Positions 1 to 12,512 of a stretch of 64,000 bases of DNA are shown here, piece after piece. The notes under the pieces are model-generated. The model was not told the origin of the DNA, searched no databases, and saw only the letters and a list, made by a program, of their open reading frames with translations. This DNA comes from Bactericera cockerelli (Eukaryota > Arthropoda > Insecta > Hemiptera > Triozidae), in the NCBI GenBank assembly GCA_024516035.1, contig CM044967.1, positions 14,783,363-14,847,362 of the forward strand, read 5' to 3'. How positions within the stretch are numbered: position 1 is the stretch's first letter; the number at the start of each line of letters is the position of its first letter. Made by a program: the position numbers and the translations under genes.

Positions 1-658
1 CTAAGTACTTTTGCTCGTCTGAAGAATTTCTAATGAGACGGTTGTAAAAGATGTGATAGAAGGACCATTTGAGTGAAGCAGAACAGAAACTAAGATTTTT
101 GAAAGGGACAACATTGAACTATTAAGAGTTGAAAAAAATCTTGTCTTAGAAATTAGCTACTAATAGATTATAAGTATTAACATCAATTTAGCAACTATTA
201 TCCTCTACGATTATATCTCCGTGAAATATACCCATATTAAATAATGTGTCCACAATGGAAGCACAGCGTTAGATTTGGACTTTTGTCTCTTAAACGGATG
301 TCTCATCACATGTGGAAGTAAAGAGAAATATTATATTTCGACATTGAAAAGAAAAAGAAGAAGCGTCTCATATGAGTTAAGCCGAGCGATATGTCAAATG
401 TCACTAATGTTGAAGTAATTACAGATTTTGTCCCCACTACAAGAGATATAATATGAAAGAATGTAAGATAAGAATGGAAACGTCATGAGGGCAATAAGTA
501 TTGAAGATTTTAGACAAACGAGAACAATTTATTAAGTGATGACCATTGATTGGTTTTGTTCTAGTTACTACCCATTTGTACATGAGAAAAATAATTCAAG
601 ACATATACTCGTATTCATTCAGGGAAAAAACAGACGGTTTCATACATTTCGTGTCAAT
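1..658. other. AT-rich intergenic DNA, nothing recognised
   Basis: No open frame with recognisable protein character, no RNA gene and no clear repeat was seen here. The stretch ends at the tail of a minus-strand SINE. Confidence 0.5.
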
Positions 659-880
659 AATAAAATAATAATACTACTCTTTAGTGGAAGTTAACCAACC
701 ACCAGGCGAGGTTAATGCTTGAAGCATTTCTACCACCTAACACTCAGAGTCTTTTTATTATGTAGTCACAAACTCAAATTATTGAGGAAAAATTAATACA
801 TTGGTTGGGATTTGAAGTATAGGATCCCTACGCTACCTGGATTACCAGACTAGTGTCTTAACCACTTGACTACTAATCAC
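659..880 (-). mobile_element. tRNA-derived SINE, family B, full-length copy
   Basis: Read on the minus strand, this opens with a tRNA-like head containing an A-box-like stretch (TAGTCAAGTGGTTAAG) and a weakened B box (CTTCAAATCCC). A body follows with the family hallmarks ACATAATAA, GACTCTGAG and ACCTCGCCTGG, then TTCCACTAAAGAGTA and an ATT-rich tail. The same order of blocks recurs at 11292-11503, 22815-23025 and 25903-26070, which defines the family. The head suggests transcription by RNA polymerase III and mobilisation by a LINE. The parent tRNA (Leu/Ser-like) is an inference. Confidence 0.8.
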
Positions 881-2239
881 AAGAGTGATGTGCAATACAG
901 TAAAATCACAATTTAATATTTTTGATGCTTGGTACTCGAATAAACTACCTCCAGATATCGAGTATGCTGCCTTATAGATCGAGCTAATGAGAAATGAGAT
1001 GAATGAAAGATCTCTTGTACAAGAAATAACATTTTTTCAAAACTAGAGCTTGTCAGAAGTGTTTGAAAAGCCAACGTCAACAGCCAAGTGTTTAGTGGAT
1101 CATCCATTTACAGGCAAAGCTTTTTGTATTAAGACGTATAGTCCTCCCTTTAGGACCTTCTTTTTCTCTCTTAGTTCATTGAAGAAGTTCTTTATTTTAT
1201 CTCCAAAGAGATTAGTGACTTTGCTGAAGATAGTTTACACAGTTTGAGGACGTTTTTTGAATTTTAATTTACTCCCATGACTCAATTCCATTCAAACGCC
1301 CATAACATTACATATGGTCGAACAGAGACAGTCGGGTTACATAGGTATTTGAAATGCTCATTTTTCAAATGACTGAATGGGAAAAAACCCAACAAAGAAA
1401 TAATAAAAAGACATTTTTTTTTTACTCCTCTCAAAACGCCAGCTCCATTTTAATTACAGTCAAAGGCCGTCGGTATTTTCATTAAATTTCAGAGGACGTA
1501 TTTTAATAAACCAGAAAAAGTCACATGAGACAAAGGGCTCGCATATTATTCAAATTTAAATGCTTTAGGTATGTCAACGAAATGTGAGACCATGTGTAAT
1601 GAATTCGTGACCGCTGATGTTGAAATACGATTCAAATTTAATAGATACATACTCTTTAGATTAATTTAGAACGTCTGAACTTGTGCGTGAAAACACTTCA
1701 TTGTACCAAGTGAAAAAATTATCAAATCCTCTTCAAGTAAAAAACAGAGAATGGGTTAGGGTAAGGGTAAATAATTATTTGCAATTATAAAGATTTTTAG
1801 TGTCTTAAACTATTTTTTAAGTATTTAGAGACCAAAAATGTCTCATTTTATCAACGAGGTAATTGAATCTGTAAGATTACTGGCCAAAAGTGTAGGTTTT
1901 TAAAGGCTCAAACTGCAGTAGATTAAAAGTTATATGTTGAGATTATCAACACAATGCTGGAGCTTCTTATTTTGACCCACGCAGATCTCAATTTTCTATA
2001 GCATAACTAACCCATTGTTATTTAAATTAATTTGATATCATTACTTAAAAAGTTGACTTTGACTGCAATACACCATACAAAAGAATATGATCGGAAAAAG
2101 ACAGTGTAAAAGAAAGTTTTGTTGTAAATAGAAAACTATGGTGTTTTTAAATGTACAATCTGAGGAGGTAGGTTCAAATATTTTTACTTTTCTTATCCTA
2201 TACCTACCTAATAAGGAAAGTATTGTACTTGTCGAAAAT
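881..2239. other. AT-rich intergenic DNA, nothing recognised
   Basis: Only short open frames are present, with low-complexity Phe/Leu/Ser-rich translations typical of AT-rich non-coding DNA. No conserved domain or repeat was identified. Confidence 0.45.
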
Positions 2240-2420
2240 TTGACCTACCTAGTTTTTCTTTTTTGGTATCCTGAGGCTATCACGAATCGTAGTGTCAGGA
2301 TACCACTTTTTTTTTGGCCATTTCTCCGTGCGTCTGTTCGTTTCGTTGAAATCGGACGCAATACGTGGCCGCTGGACTACAAAAAGTGGCCTCAAGGGCC
2401 GTTCCTTTACATTGAATAAA
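2240..2420. repeat. Transposon-like debris with a 10-bp perfect hairpin
   Basis: GGTATCCTGA at 2265-2274 is perfectly complementary to TCAGGATACC at 2295-2304, leaving a 20-nt spacer. Downstream lies a phrase (CGTGCGTCTGTTCG then GAAATCGGACGC) of the same general style as the modules in the 700-bp repeats at 26845 and 42130. I read it as a decayed dispersed repeat. The family is not identified. Confidence 0.35.
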
Positions 2421-4500
2421 TGATACAAAAAAATTAGAAACTAAATTCTTCTTAGAATAAAAGAATAATTTTGGGAGTCCGGCTTGGACTAACTTTTTGT
2501 TATTCATCTTAGATGGGGGTTGTGTAATCAAATCCGATGATTTTCAGGTGCTGATTGCGAATTTACCAATGGTTTTTAGCTTCTTGTTACTGTTCAGTCT
2601 TCAGTGAGGGACTTTATCTTATAAATATTAATATTTTCGAGTGAACAGAAAAGTTGTGTGGTGTCACACCAGTTCATTTTAGGAAAGGTGAGATCTTACT
2701 AAAAAAATTAACAGTGCTGCCTTGGTAAGTTGCATTATTTGTGAGCTTACATTATTATAAAACTATAAAAAAGCCCCGTGATCACGATTCCTCCCTATTT
2801 TTTTGTAACATGTTTTGGAACAAAATTTAATAATATTTATATTAAAACTGATGGATAGGATATTTATTTTGATGGACCGTTCATTTTTTTGCTATTTTTT
2901 CGGAAAATTCGAGGAGAGGGTTTAAGCGAAATTGAATTACAAAAAGTTTTTCTGCCTATTGTAATACAAAGAAATGTAATAACATTATTAACATAATAAG
3001 ATTATAAAAAATAATAAACTAGACTCAAAAGAGTGGAGAAAAAAAATGAATAAAAAAGCTGTCGAAAAAAATCGACCCTCGTTGAAAAATATTTTCGGCA
3101 ATGTTTTTTTCACCAATTTTTTTCTTTTTATTTTACTCTCTCTTCAATTAATTTGATGAAAGTTGAGACCTCCTAATTTGTAACGGATGAATTTTAGAAA
3201 TCAGGAATTTCAGATGGAATCAGATTAAATAATGGAAAGTTCTGAATGTAGTAATCATATGAGTCATATTATTCTCACAACGAAAATAAAAGACTAGAGA
3301 TAGTAGCAGAAAATACTGAAATACACTGTCTAAAATAAAATGCTCCGCGGTTAACACTAGTAATTATTTGAATATTTTCTAATATGACTTGATAGTCTTT
3401 TGGTAAAATTAATTATAATGACCAACAAGACAATATCAATGAAGAGAGGTTTTGTGCGATCTTCAACAATTCGTGTTTCAGATTCCGAGAACAGGGCAGC
3501 TGAATGAGGCGATAATAGTTTCCCTACTCCTGGAAAAATAGAAGGATAATAATTTGAAAGAGGTGGGTTAATGTGTCATAATTATAATAGGTGGCCTAAT
3601 TGATATGTTAGGAGACTTGAAGATTTGGGAGGGGTTGATTTGAGCTCGTATTGGGTTACAAAAGGGAGAAAATAAATGCCTCTATAGTCTTCGTTATTCT
3701 GTGTCAATTTGTTGGCAATCGTTCATCAATTATCAACGTCATCAGTTATCAACTTACTCTATGGTCAATTTTTTTTCTTTTTCTCATATTTTGGTTTTCA
3801 CCTGTTCCCAAGGCGTCGGCATTTCCCTCAGCTTATCAAATCGTATATAATCGTTTTTTGGTTTTCTTATACCTATCTTTGAGGTTTTTTTTAACTCTTC
3901 ACTAAACTATGCTAGTATTAAGCAATCAAGACTAAGAAAAAACAGAAAAGTCTATTATACAAAACTGCCCATTTTAAGTCACAGAAAAGGATTTTTTCTC
4001 CTCTGAACTCCTCTGAGCTCTCATAACTGGTGAAAATTTTGTATGAATATGACAGAAAACCAACACGGCTGGGGTCAACACAAACATCTTGTACCTTAAT
4101 CCCCATTGTACACTATTCTTTTATATTAATTCATATGAGCTAACTGAGAAGAGGATCAGAATAGATTGACACAAACTAAATCTTCCAACTTTAATAGACT
4201 TAATCTTAAATTTAATTATCTAAATCTTTTACCAAAAATTGTTACAATGGACAAATTGGGGCGTTATTATCAACCTTTGTTATGATTACCTAGTTGAATG
4301 GCTTTTATTTAGTTTACCTCTGGTTTGTTAGTTCAAAGGTCCCTTTGTTGTCACCCGGGTGATATATTTTGCTACTTATCCTGCTAACCTTTGTCCTCTT
4401 CCTTGTTTGTTTAATGGAGCTAAGTTTGAGGTGTGCTTCTTCTTACCAATTTAGGTCAGATTTATTCTGCTGTGAAGCTAAATTTCTACAATTCTACAGT
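2421..4500. other. AT-rich intergenic DNA, nothing recognised
   Basis: Long A and T runs and short open frames only. No gene, RNA gene or repeat family could be supported. Confidence 0.45.
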
Positions 4501-4504
4501 GTTG

Positions 4505-4725
4505 TACAGGGTGTCCGGAATTTATCCATGGATATTTTTACCATCTGTCGCGTCGTCTCCGTAAATGAGGTCTACATTCTAAATTTCAAGTCTCTAGCTC
4601 TTACCATTCATGAGATAACTTGTTTTCAGACACACATACACACGGACCAATGGCTGAAACTTCGGATTTAGGCTCTGGGGTCCCTAAAACGTGTTTTAGC
4701 ACTGAAAGCTGACTATTAAAAAATA
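4505..4725. repeat. Decayed dispersed repeat with GAGATA/CACACGGACC module
   Basis: The segment starts with ACAGGGTGTCC. It contains an AAATTTCAAG...TTCATGAGATAAC module followed by a short CACACATACACACGGACC tract and TTAGGCTCTGGGGTCCCTAAA. The module order (an AAATTTC phrase, then a GAGATA phrase, then an ACAGACxGAC-like tract) parallels the 700-bp repeats at 26845 and 42130. It lies directly upstream of the LINE tail and may be its own insertion. Confidence 0.35.
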
Positions 4726-4759
4726 ATGGGTGATTCCATTACTTTCCTTTTTCAAAGTA

Positions 4760-5332
4760 AAAAAGGCAAAACTGCACGGTCAAATACCTATAGTCTTTGA
4801 CTATAGGTATTTAAAATTCCATTCTTTAAATCGTCTGAAAAAGTTTTTACCTTTGAAGACCAAAAAACTGTTGAGTACTTCTCTCATTTTCCCAACTATT
4901 GAGTACGGAGGAGTAGTTTTTAGCAATATTAATGGAATTCTCATGAATAAACTTCAAACCTACCAAAATGCTTGTGTTCGTTATATCTTTGGGCTAAGAA
5001 AATACGACCATGTTTCTAACCTAAGAAGATCGCTGACGTAGTTGACTGTCATGAGAAGACTGGAGCATCAGACTTTATGTCTTTTGTGGAGGACAATGAA
5101 CGAAGAAACATCACCATTATACCTACACTCTACATTTCGACCTTTACAAAGTTTTCACTCACACAATACACGTTCACAACACCTCCTCAACATTCCACTT
5201 CATCACACAGACTTCATGAGTAAAAGTTTCACTGTTAATGCTGCTAGATTGTGGAATCAGCTTCCAGAGGAACGCAGAGTCTTGGAAAGTCGTTTGTCAT
5301 TTAAGATGAAAACAAAAGAATACATGTAAGCT
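4760..5332 (+). pseudogene. C-terminal fragment of a non-LTR retrotransposon reverse transcriptase, broken by one stop
   Basis: The frame reads a pattern typical of the post-catalytic C-terminal part of jockey/CR1-type LINE reverse transcriptases. The markers in order are LIFPTIEYGGVVF, KLQTYQNACVRYIFGLRKYDHVS, a basic RRLEHQTL segment, SPLYLHSTF, a TRSQHLLNIPL stretch, SFTVNAARLWNQLPEERR and a short basic end. A single in-frame TAG at 5039-5041 interrupts it where this part of the family usually has Trp, so TGG to TAG is the likely change. The catalytic YADD-type box and the endonuclease domain are absent, so the copy is 5'-truncated. A T-rich 3' UTR runs to a (TAA)n tail ending near 5582. 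The copy is dead. The exact clade is uncertain. Confidence 0.8.
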
Positions 5333-5582
5333 TTGGATCAGTAGTTTATTTATTTTATTTGGTTTGTTTGTTCGTTTGTTTTTTTTTAATTTTTTATTTT
5401 ATCTTTTGAATTTATCTTTATGTTATTTTTTTTAATCAAGTGTGGTGTGGAAGAGAAAGCCGTTGGCATTAGCACCGCCCTTGATCAAGTTTTGTTTTAT
5501 TTCAATTCTATGTAAATATTCTATGTACCTACTTTATTGTGAATAAAACTTGATCCAACATGTTTAATAATAATAATAATAT
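5333..5582 (+). mobile_element. 3' UTR and (TAA)n tail of the LINE fragment
   Basis: After the reverse-transcriptase stop at 5330-5332 the sequence is T-rich and non-coding, then ends in GTTTAATAATAATAATAAT at about 5564-5582. A short trinucleotide tail rather than poly(A) fits LINE clades that end in simple repeats. Confidence 0.55.
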
Positions 5583-8500
5583 AGGACGTATGGTAGGTTT
5601 TTAAGAAAAATAAATTGATGTTATTCAACTTATTAGTTCTAAAACAATACGTTTGAGATAGCAGAAAAAGAAAAAGTAAATACAATAGCACTTTGGCGAA
5701 GGAACCATAAACAGTTAGTAGCATCAGAAGTCTCAAGCTCTTACATAGAGGAACTACCAAGGAAATCCATAATCTTAGGTATGAGTGCAAATTCAAAGGT
5801 AATCCATTATTAGACCCGACAAAGCCAAATATTGACAGTTTATATACTCGTTGGGAAAACTGGAGAATAATCCCAACCCCGATTCGCTATTGGATTCAAT
5901 ATGTTGGATGGGAGAAGCAAACAGGTCCAGAAAGTATTCAAGGGTGTTGGACTTGAACATTGAGAAAAAAAAAGTTGAGGAAACAAGTCTGAAACTCTTC
6001 GGCCCTTCCATGCTTCGGCCAACAATTTCTCTCTCTCTGACGTCCGTAAGTGACCACTTTCGAACAAAACAATCACGTCTGTAAGTGTCATATTTCGTAC
6101 TTTCTAATGCAAAGTACCTACCTCTAACCCTTGTGAAAACTTCTCGCTTTCGATTCCGCTTGAAAAATATGATTAAGAATAAACACTTGAGTATTTCATC
6201 TTCACTCTCGCTTGCATTCTTCATAATTGAGATGAGTAATTAGTTAGAACTCAACAGAGGATGGGGGATTTTTTTTTCAACAGACAACCCTTTCTTTTCA
6301 GTTTGGTAGTTTTTTATATACTGTTGAATAATAATAATAATATTTAAGAGGATGATGATTTGACGACGATGTTGATGATGCTGCTACCTCCCGTGTGATT
6401 TACGACCTTATCATCATCATCATCATTGAAGAAACTTCATCTGGAAACACCCTTTTCTTGTTGTGTTGTACTTTTTACTCTCGTCAAAAAGTGAATTAAG
6501 TTCCCAAAAAATTAAGGAGTTAAAAAATTGCTACCATGAGCACATGGCCCTTAATTTATGCTCCGTTTTATGGAACTCGTCGTCATTTCTTGATAATGGT
6601 TTATTTTTTGAAATCCTCATGTCATTGTCATTTATAAAATCTTTATTCTTTTGGGTTATGGATATATTTATCTTTTTCTTATTCCACGTTTGCTTCATTG
6701 TCTTAAACGTCTTCTATCATCATCCAGATATTGAAATTTGCCCTAAACTACCTAATCCATGATTCAGTATAGTTCATGAAACATCCCGTCTTTCTTCCAT
6801 TCTTCCCATACATTGGTAAACCTTATTGGTACTGTACCCTATCTTAAAATCTCTTCTACTATCACACTCATATTTCTCCCAATTCATCATTTCTCGCTGA
6901 AAGTTCAAAATATCTAAATTAACCTTTGTAATTTTTTCTCGTGATGGTTAATGTGTACTCCTCTAATTTTTTTGTAAGTGTTATTTTGACATTTCCATCC
7001 TCGCAATAAGTTATTCTATAGTGATAGAACAGAATACAAGGAAACTCAAACCTTTAAATTACCATCTTCACCAAAGCTTTCTATTGTGTAATGCATCTCA
7101 CCCTCAGAAACGATAAGAAATAAGAATAGTCAAATCTTTTTTTATGGTTCTAATACAAAATCAAACAAAATATAAAACTTTACTACCATAATCCTCTCTC
7201 ATATCAGAGCGGTAATGTTATGAGCCAATGCAGAGTACACTTTCCGCAACCCAGCTAACCCTAGTGTTGAGATTAGAGCGATAAAAAGAGACATCAGATG
7301 AACAAGGAGAACGAAACTTCTCGCGAAGAACTTAAGACGAAACAATAAAAATTGGTATAAATTATCTTTAAAACAATGCTAAACACATGGGACCCGAGCA
7401 TCTCATTTATTTCGGATTAGTCTTAATGAGGAGCTAATAAAAGAATGTTCAAAATATTGTAAGAATTTACAAAAAAAAAATGTTCACTTTCTTCGAAGTG
7501 GTTGCAAACATCGCAAAACAAACAGGATTTAATTCTATGTACCTACGTTTGAGAATGAATGACATTTGAAAAAAAATTCACTAGTCTTGAAGACTTTCAA
7601 GTGTCGCAGTGAATTGCTTCAGAGACATTTTTATATTAATGTGAACATTTTTTGTTTGTTGATTTCTCCTTTTTTTTCTCTTTCAATTTTACCATTGATC
7701 TCACTTAGAAAAATCTGTTACATTTTTTACCACATTATGTTTGGGTAGCAACTCGCATTAGTTTACAGACCGCTGCGACCAGCACCAAGATACACCTCCC
7801 GTCCTCCCCTGTAAGATAATTTTGACATGTGTTTTGAAAATCTTACGCCTTCTGAATTAAGCCTTAAAAAATAATAAAATGTAAATTATATTCAGCTCTG
7901 GTGAAAACAGCCAGACGGATTATTGTTTATGTCTTGATCGTAAAAAAAACGGGGGGTATTTTTGCTTCTAGTAATTTGTGAATAATTACAAAAAAGAAAT
8001 AAGACAGGCTTTTTTTATAGGCACATCAATTAGCATTTATCTGGCAAAGACAGAGATCAATTTATTCAGTAAAAAAATAGAGAGAATACTAAAAAAAAGT
8101 TAACTTTAACATTATGGGACTACCAGTCTTGCGTTGTGAGTTTAAAAGTCTTTCATTAATAACAAAAAAGTTGTCACAAGAAGTTTAATTTAATGGCAGT
8201 AAATTTAAATATGTGAGTTTGTAGGTAGGTACTGTTATAGGGCAGTTGAAATACATTTGATGATATTCTCTGTCATTAAGGTTTTGAGCATCTATATTGA
8301 ATTTAAAATATAATATTGCAATTAAATTCAACAAATAACAATAGTAGGTACGAATTGTGTAAAAGTGAAAGTTGCCATTTTTCATCATTCAAAATTTGTA
8401 ATATTAAAGACATCGGATGGATTGTATTTTTATATTTTCCCTGCAAAATAAATAATAACATCAGTCATTTTAAGAGGGAGAAGAGTAACTTTTCTTCGTC

Positions 8501-9115
8501 TTGAAAATTTATATACTAAATAAACAATAATTTGAAAAATGATTCAATTACCATACATTCTAATATATTACAAAAGCTTTTTACTTAGGAGACTTTATTA
8601 TTTCAAGTTATCTTTTACTCATATGAAAAAAGCGTACTGTAACCTAGACCGGAGGCACAGTCACTGCGTCAAGAAAGTTTGTAAGCGATTGAGTATTGTA
8701 AATATTATATAATAATATATCTGGTCAAAAAGAAGAAGACTATGACGAAAATAAATAGATATGAAGTAAAGAAAAAACTTATACAATTGTTCAAAGTTGA
8801 GAGGACAAGCAAACATTTCGGAAACGGATCGAGCTCAATACTTTGCTGATTCCCCACTCCTCACTTCAAGATTTTACCAATGGCCAGTAATTTGTTTAAT
8901 GACCATCTAATATGCTCACAAAGAGGTAGAGCTAAGAGGATGAAAAAAGCAACAGGGGGTATCTAGGGACGATTTTGAATTTTCCTAAGGACCTGCATTA
9001 TTTCAAGGGGAGCACTCACTCCTTCCATGCATCTTATGTTCGAGTGAGATCATTGAATAAGTAAGCAGGTGCCCTCTTCTCTCTTTTATTATTTTCCTCT
9101 CTCGGGCTCTATTTC
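5583..9115. other. AT-rich intergenic DNA with simple repeats
   Basis: No gene is supported. A 143-codon minus frame at 5793-6224 has no recognisable motif and no coding-like composition. Trinucleotide runs of AAT, GAT and ATC cluster at 6327-6427. A GATTATTGTTTATG stretch and A/T homopolymers occur elsewhere, without structure I can interpret. Confidence 0.45.
6327..6427. repeat. Cluster of trinucleotide microsatellites (AAT, GAT, ATC)
   Basis: AATAATAATAAT near 6328 is followed by GATGATGATT and GATGTTGATGATG. The cluster ends in ATCATCATCATCATC near 6411-6425. Confidence 0.7.
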
Positions 9116-9290
9116 TGTCCCGGTAGCTCAGTGGTAAAGGCGGCACTCTGTGAACCCACATGACAAGTTATCCTCCCATTTGGGATTTTTACCACATAAT
9201 AATATGTCTTGGGCTTACTGCTGGAATAATGCGACTTTAATGGTCCTTATCGGGCAGTATAAATAAGGCGATGTTCTTCTTATTATTATC
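9116..9290 (+). mobile_element. tRNA-derived SINE, family A, copy lacking the B box
   Basis: It begins TCCCGGTAGCTCAGTGGTA, a perfect polymerase III A-box context, then jumps from GTGAACCCA straight to CATGACAAGTTATCC. The tRNA-like B box present in sister copies (25611, 38696, 40128) is therefore deleted. The body (CATTTGGGATTTTTACCACA, CTTGGGCTTACTGCTGGAA, CGGGCAGTATAAATAAGGCGAT) and TTATTATT tail are intact. Without a B box this copy should be transcriptionally weak. Confidence 0.85.
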
Positions 9291-9424
9291 TCTTTCAATT
9301 CTCAATATATCTCTCACTTTTAAAACATACTTGAATCCGACCTACTGATCTTGAACTGGTCCATCACGCTACCTACAATTTGATCAAGAAGCAAAAGATT
9401 TGTAACCATGCGGTTGGCGGCTTG

Positions 9425-9500
9425 CAGTGGCGTAGCCGGGGGGGCTTGGGGACAACCCTTCCCCCCCCCCCCCCCGAAATTTCCAAGAAACCCCAGCAAA
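9425..9500 (+). repeat. Dispersed-repeat fragment with G and C homopolymer tracts
   Basis: CAGTGGCGTAGCCGGGGGGG is followed by a C-run of about 15 bases and GAAATTTCC. A GTGGCGTAGCC start next to G- and C-runs is a recurring animal repeat. The family is not assigned. A short frame across it is not a gene. Confidence 0.45.
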
Positions 9501-11291
9501 GATGGATATACGTTAGGCGAGATTTCTGAATTCTCTAAACCCTCTGAATGTGAGCCAGCTTATGGGGGTAATTACAGAACAATAAAATAAGTCTTACTAT
9601 GTTGAAAATATGAACAAGTTTATTTGTTATATTACTTATTTAATGAAAAAATACTTTCTATAATTTCACCCTGTAGGTACCCTTGCAGAAAGACAGTCAA
9701 TTATGTCTGAAACTCTGAACCAATCTCTAACAGTATTTCCTTGGAATTTCGGATTGACGAACTAGATACTTGAAGAGTTAAGGGATAAAATCTTTCGTTT
9801 TCGAGAACTCTTGAAAGTTAAGTAAGTTGCTTTCTGTCCTAACTCATCCATACCCGTATATTCTCAACAATCAGAACTATTCAATTCTATTTATTATCTT
9901 TCACTCTTAGAGCTATGCTATTTTCATTTTATTCGAGTTCTTACTCCTCAACTTATTACCAGAATATCCTCTAATACCTATCTATGAAACAATGGGATGG
10001 ACACTTACTCATAGACCATTATGGAAAACTAAAGAATTTGGATTTAGAAAATTATTAAATTAGTTTTATCACTGAAATCCCTTTTATACCTACTGTCTTT
10101 ATTTTTTTAATTGATAAATATTAAATCATGCCATTGGTTTGCTAGTCAAGGGATGAACTTTTTGTACCCTAGTAAGGCTAGAAAAAGGATTTGAACTATC
10201 TAGTCATTAAACAAAGTAGATCTTCTTATTCAATAAATAGGAAAGTCATAGTTCAAATTAAATACGCATAAATTTGTCTATTTTTTTTCAACAAATAAAC
10301 TAGAATTATATGATTGTTTAAATACAAACAATATTCTCAAGCACAATAACTTATTGTTCTAATTTGTATCATTAATTATAAACTTTAGAAATAATTGTAT
10401 TTGAAGATAATATTGTACCTGAGATATGAAATTGAGTGATTACCTACCTACTTAATTCATAAGTATCCTAATCTGAATAACTATCAGATACTGAAATGGT
10501 GTCATGACAATTAATGATCATAATATGCCTCAGTGATTCTGAAACTTGAATCTACCTCTAATAATCTACCTAATAATAATCCTCATAAAAACAATTAAAT
10601 TAGAAACGCATAAACGTCAAACAAACAAAAAAAATATATGAAAGCTCTAAATTATCTCAAAACAATAGAAGATCATGATTAATTGTACCTCAATCATACC
10701 TTTTGTAATCTTTGTCTGTGACAATTAAATAAAGGTCAACAAAAAAAAGGACTTGACTCCTGCTGTTATGACAGTTTGAATGTTACAATTAATTTGTGTC
10801 CTCTTCTTTAGTTTCTCGTTTCTTAAAACCAACTTGGGGTCGCATTTGCTTCATGAAGTGTAATCATTTTAATTGTTTATTGGATCAAATTTGAATACAA
10901 TGTCAGTCAAGCACTTTTTTGTTTAAAATATATGAATTAGTTACAACAACATAAAAACAAGATTGGGATATAAATGCATATGTAATTATTTAGGAAGATT
11001 GAAGTAAGTATGTAAGAGTTTTAAGTACATCCAGTTGAAGATTTTAATTATTTCTATTAAACTCAAGTTACCTACCGAAACATGAACATTTAAATTTAAA
11101 TCAGATGTTAATTAAATTTGTATACTGATTGTTAATAATTTATTTTAATGACGATGAAAAAAAAAAAAAAAAAAAAAAAGTGTCTTAAAAAAACACGAAG
11201 AAGGAGAGATATTATGCAGGTTTCTTTATAAAATAAAAAATAAACTCTAGTTATATATATTATAGAATATCAGTATAAATAGTATTATGGT
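9501..11291. other. AT-rich intergenic DNA
   Basis: No gene or repeat family is recognised. An A-run of about 20 bases lies at about 11158-11179, just before a family B SINE. Confidence 0.45.
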
Positions 11292-11503
11292 GCAATGGTA
11301 GTCAAGAGGTTAACGCGCTGGTCTGGTGTTCCAGGTAGCGTAGGGATCCTATAGTTCAAATCCCAACCAATGCATGAATTTTTTCTCATTAATTTGAGTT
11401 TGTGACCACATAATAATAAAACTCTGAGGGTTAGGTGGTATAAAATTATTTGAGCATTAACCTCGCCTGGTGGTTACCTTCCACTAAAGAGTATTATTAT
11501 AAT
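11292..11503 (+). mobile_element. tRNA-derived SINE, family B
   Basis: The head reads TGGTAGTCAAGAGGTTAACGCGC, with B-box-like AGTTCAAATCCCAACC. The body has CCACATAATAATAAAACTCTGAG and AACCTCGCCTGGTGGTTACC, then TTCCACTAAAGAGTATTATT and the tail. This is the least rearranged plus-strand copy and serves as the reference for the family. Confidence 0.85.
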
Positions 11504-12180
11504 GTTATAAACTAGGTTAACCGATTCTGTAATTTCACTATACTTTATAGTATCACTTTTATGTTTCGAAAGATTTACTGAAGTAGCATGCGTCTATTCA
11601 TAGGTTGCAGATAAATGTCTGGAAATGTTCGAAAATTATATTTTACTTCAAATAAGTTTTCCACAAAACTTAATTCTTATTTCGGCACCCAATTTGAAAA
11701 AGTATTGATCAATAAAAAAGACCTTTTGAAATTACAAAAAACTAATGAGTTCATTCTGCAACATCAACTTTGCGTGAAATTTGTGGCTTGTTAGAAATAT
11801 AATATTAAATACATAATACACCCACCCATCTCTTTATCTCATCCTTATTCTTTCTCTCCCTGTTGAATATCATGTCTTCCAAATTAATCAAAACAAAATT
11901 GAGAAGGAGAAGTGGGTCCTCTAATACCGCAACTTATTACTCAATATATAAAGTGATAAAAATTAATCATTAGTCCAAATACATACTATTACAGAGTACA
12001 CATAAAAAAGAAGATTACTTTAAGTATGTATTTATCTTTGTGCAAGGAAACATTTTAAAAAAGTTAAGAGAAAAAATTGGAGGGCGAAAAAAAGTTACGT
12101 GAAGTTAAACTCGATGGACATCACATTGGTTCCTCAATTGTAGCAGGCTTTTGAGGTTTGTCACATTCACAATTTATTAT
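11504..12180. other. AT-rich intergenic DNA
   Basis: Nothing recognised apart from A/T-rich low-complexity sequence. Confidence 0.4.
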
Positions 12181-12457
12181 ATTGCAATCGAACCTGGATA
12201 TAAGAGAACTCAAGGGACTGGAATTTTTTTCTCTTATATCCGGGTTTCTCTTATAAAGAGTTTATATTCCCTTGTATGAAGGACCTGGAAAGTGTTCTCT
12301 TATATCCAGTTCTCCTATATCCAGTTCTCTTATATCCGGGTTTCTCATATAAAGAGTTTGTTTTCCCTTGTAGAAAGGTAAATTGGACCTAGAAAGTGTT
12401 CTCTTATATCCAGGTTTCTCGTATTTCCAGTTCTCTTAAATCCAAGTTCGACTGTAT
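12181..12457. mobile_element. pogo/Tigger-like MITE with an internal tandem duplication
   Basis: The left end reads AATCGAACCTGGATATAAG. The reverse complement of the right end reads AGTCGAACTTGGATTTAAG, so the ends are imperfect inverted repeats of about 24 bp. The CAGTCGAACC-type end and an adjacent TA at the right match pogo/Tigger-style termini (family knowledge, inferred). The interior has two copies of a unit of about 125 bp built from TCTTATATCC, GGGTTTCTC and TATAAAGAGTTT. There is no transposase frame. Confidence 0.65.
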
Positions 12458-12478
12458 TCAGAAATTCAGTCAATCACT

Positions 12479-12512
12479 AGAGAAAAGTGAGAAGTTGTAG
12501 TTGATGTAGAAT
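12479..12512 (-). repeat. Copy of the dispersed hammerhead-element tail motif
   Basis: GAGAAAAGTGAGAAGTTGTA followed by GTTGATGTAG matches the motif next to the candidate ribozyme at 59459. No hammerhead core is visible beside this copy. Confidence 0.5.

Noticed and set aside
5793..6224. 143-codon minus-strand frame
   Set aside because: No domain, no signal, no coding-like composition, and several overlapping frames on both strands. It is best explained as a random open frame.
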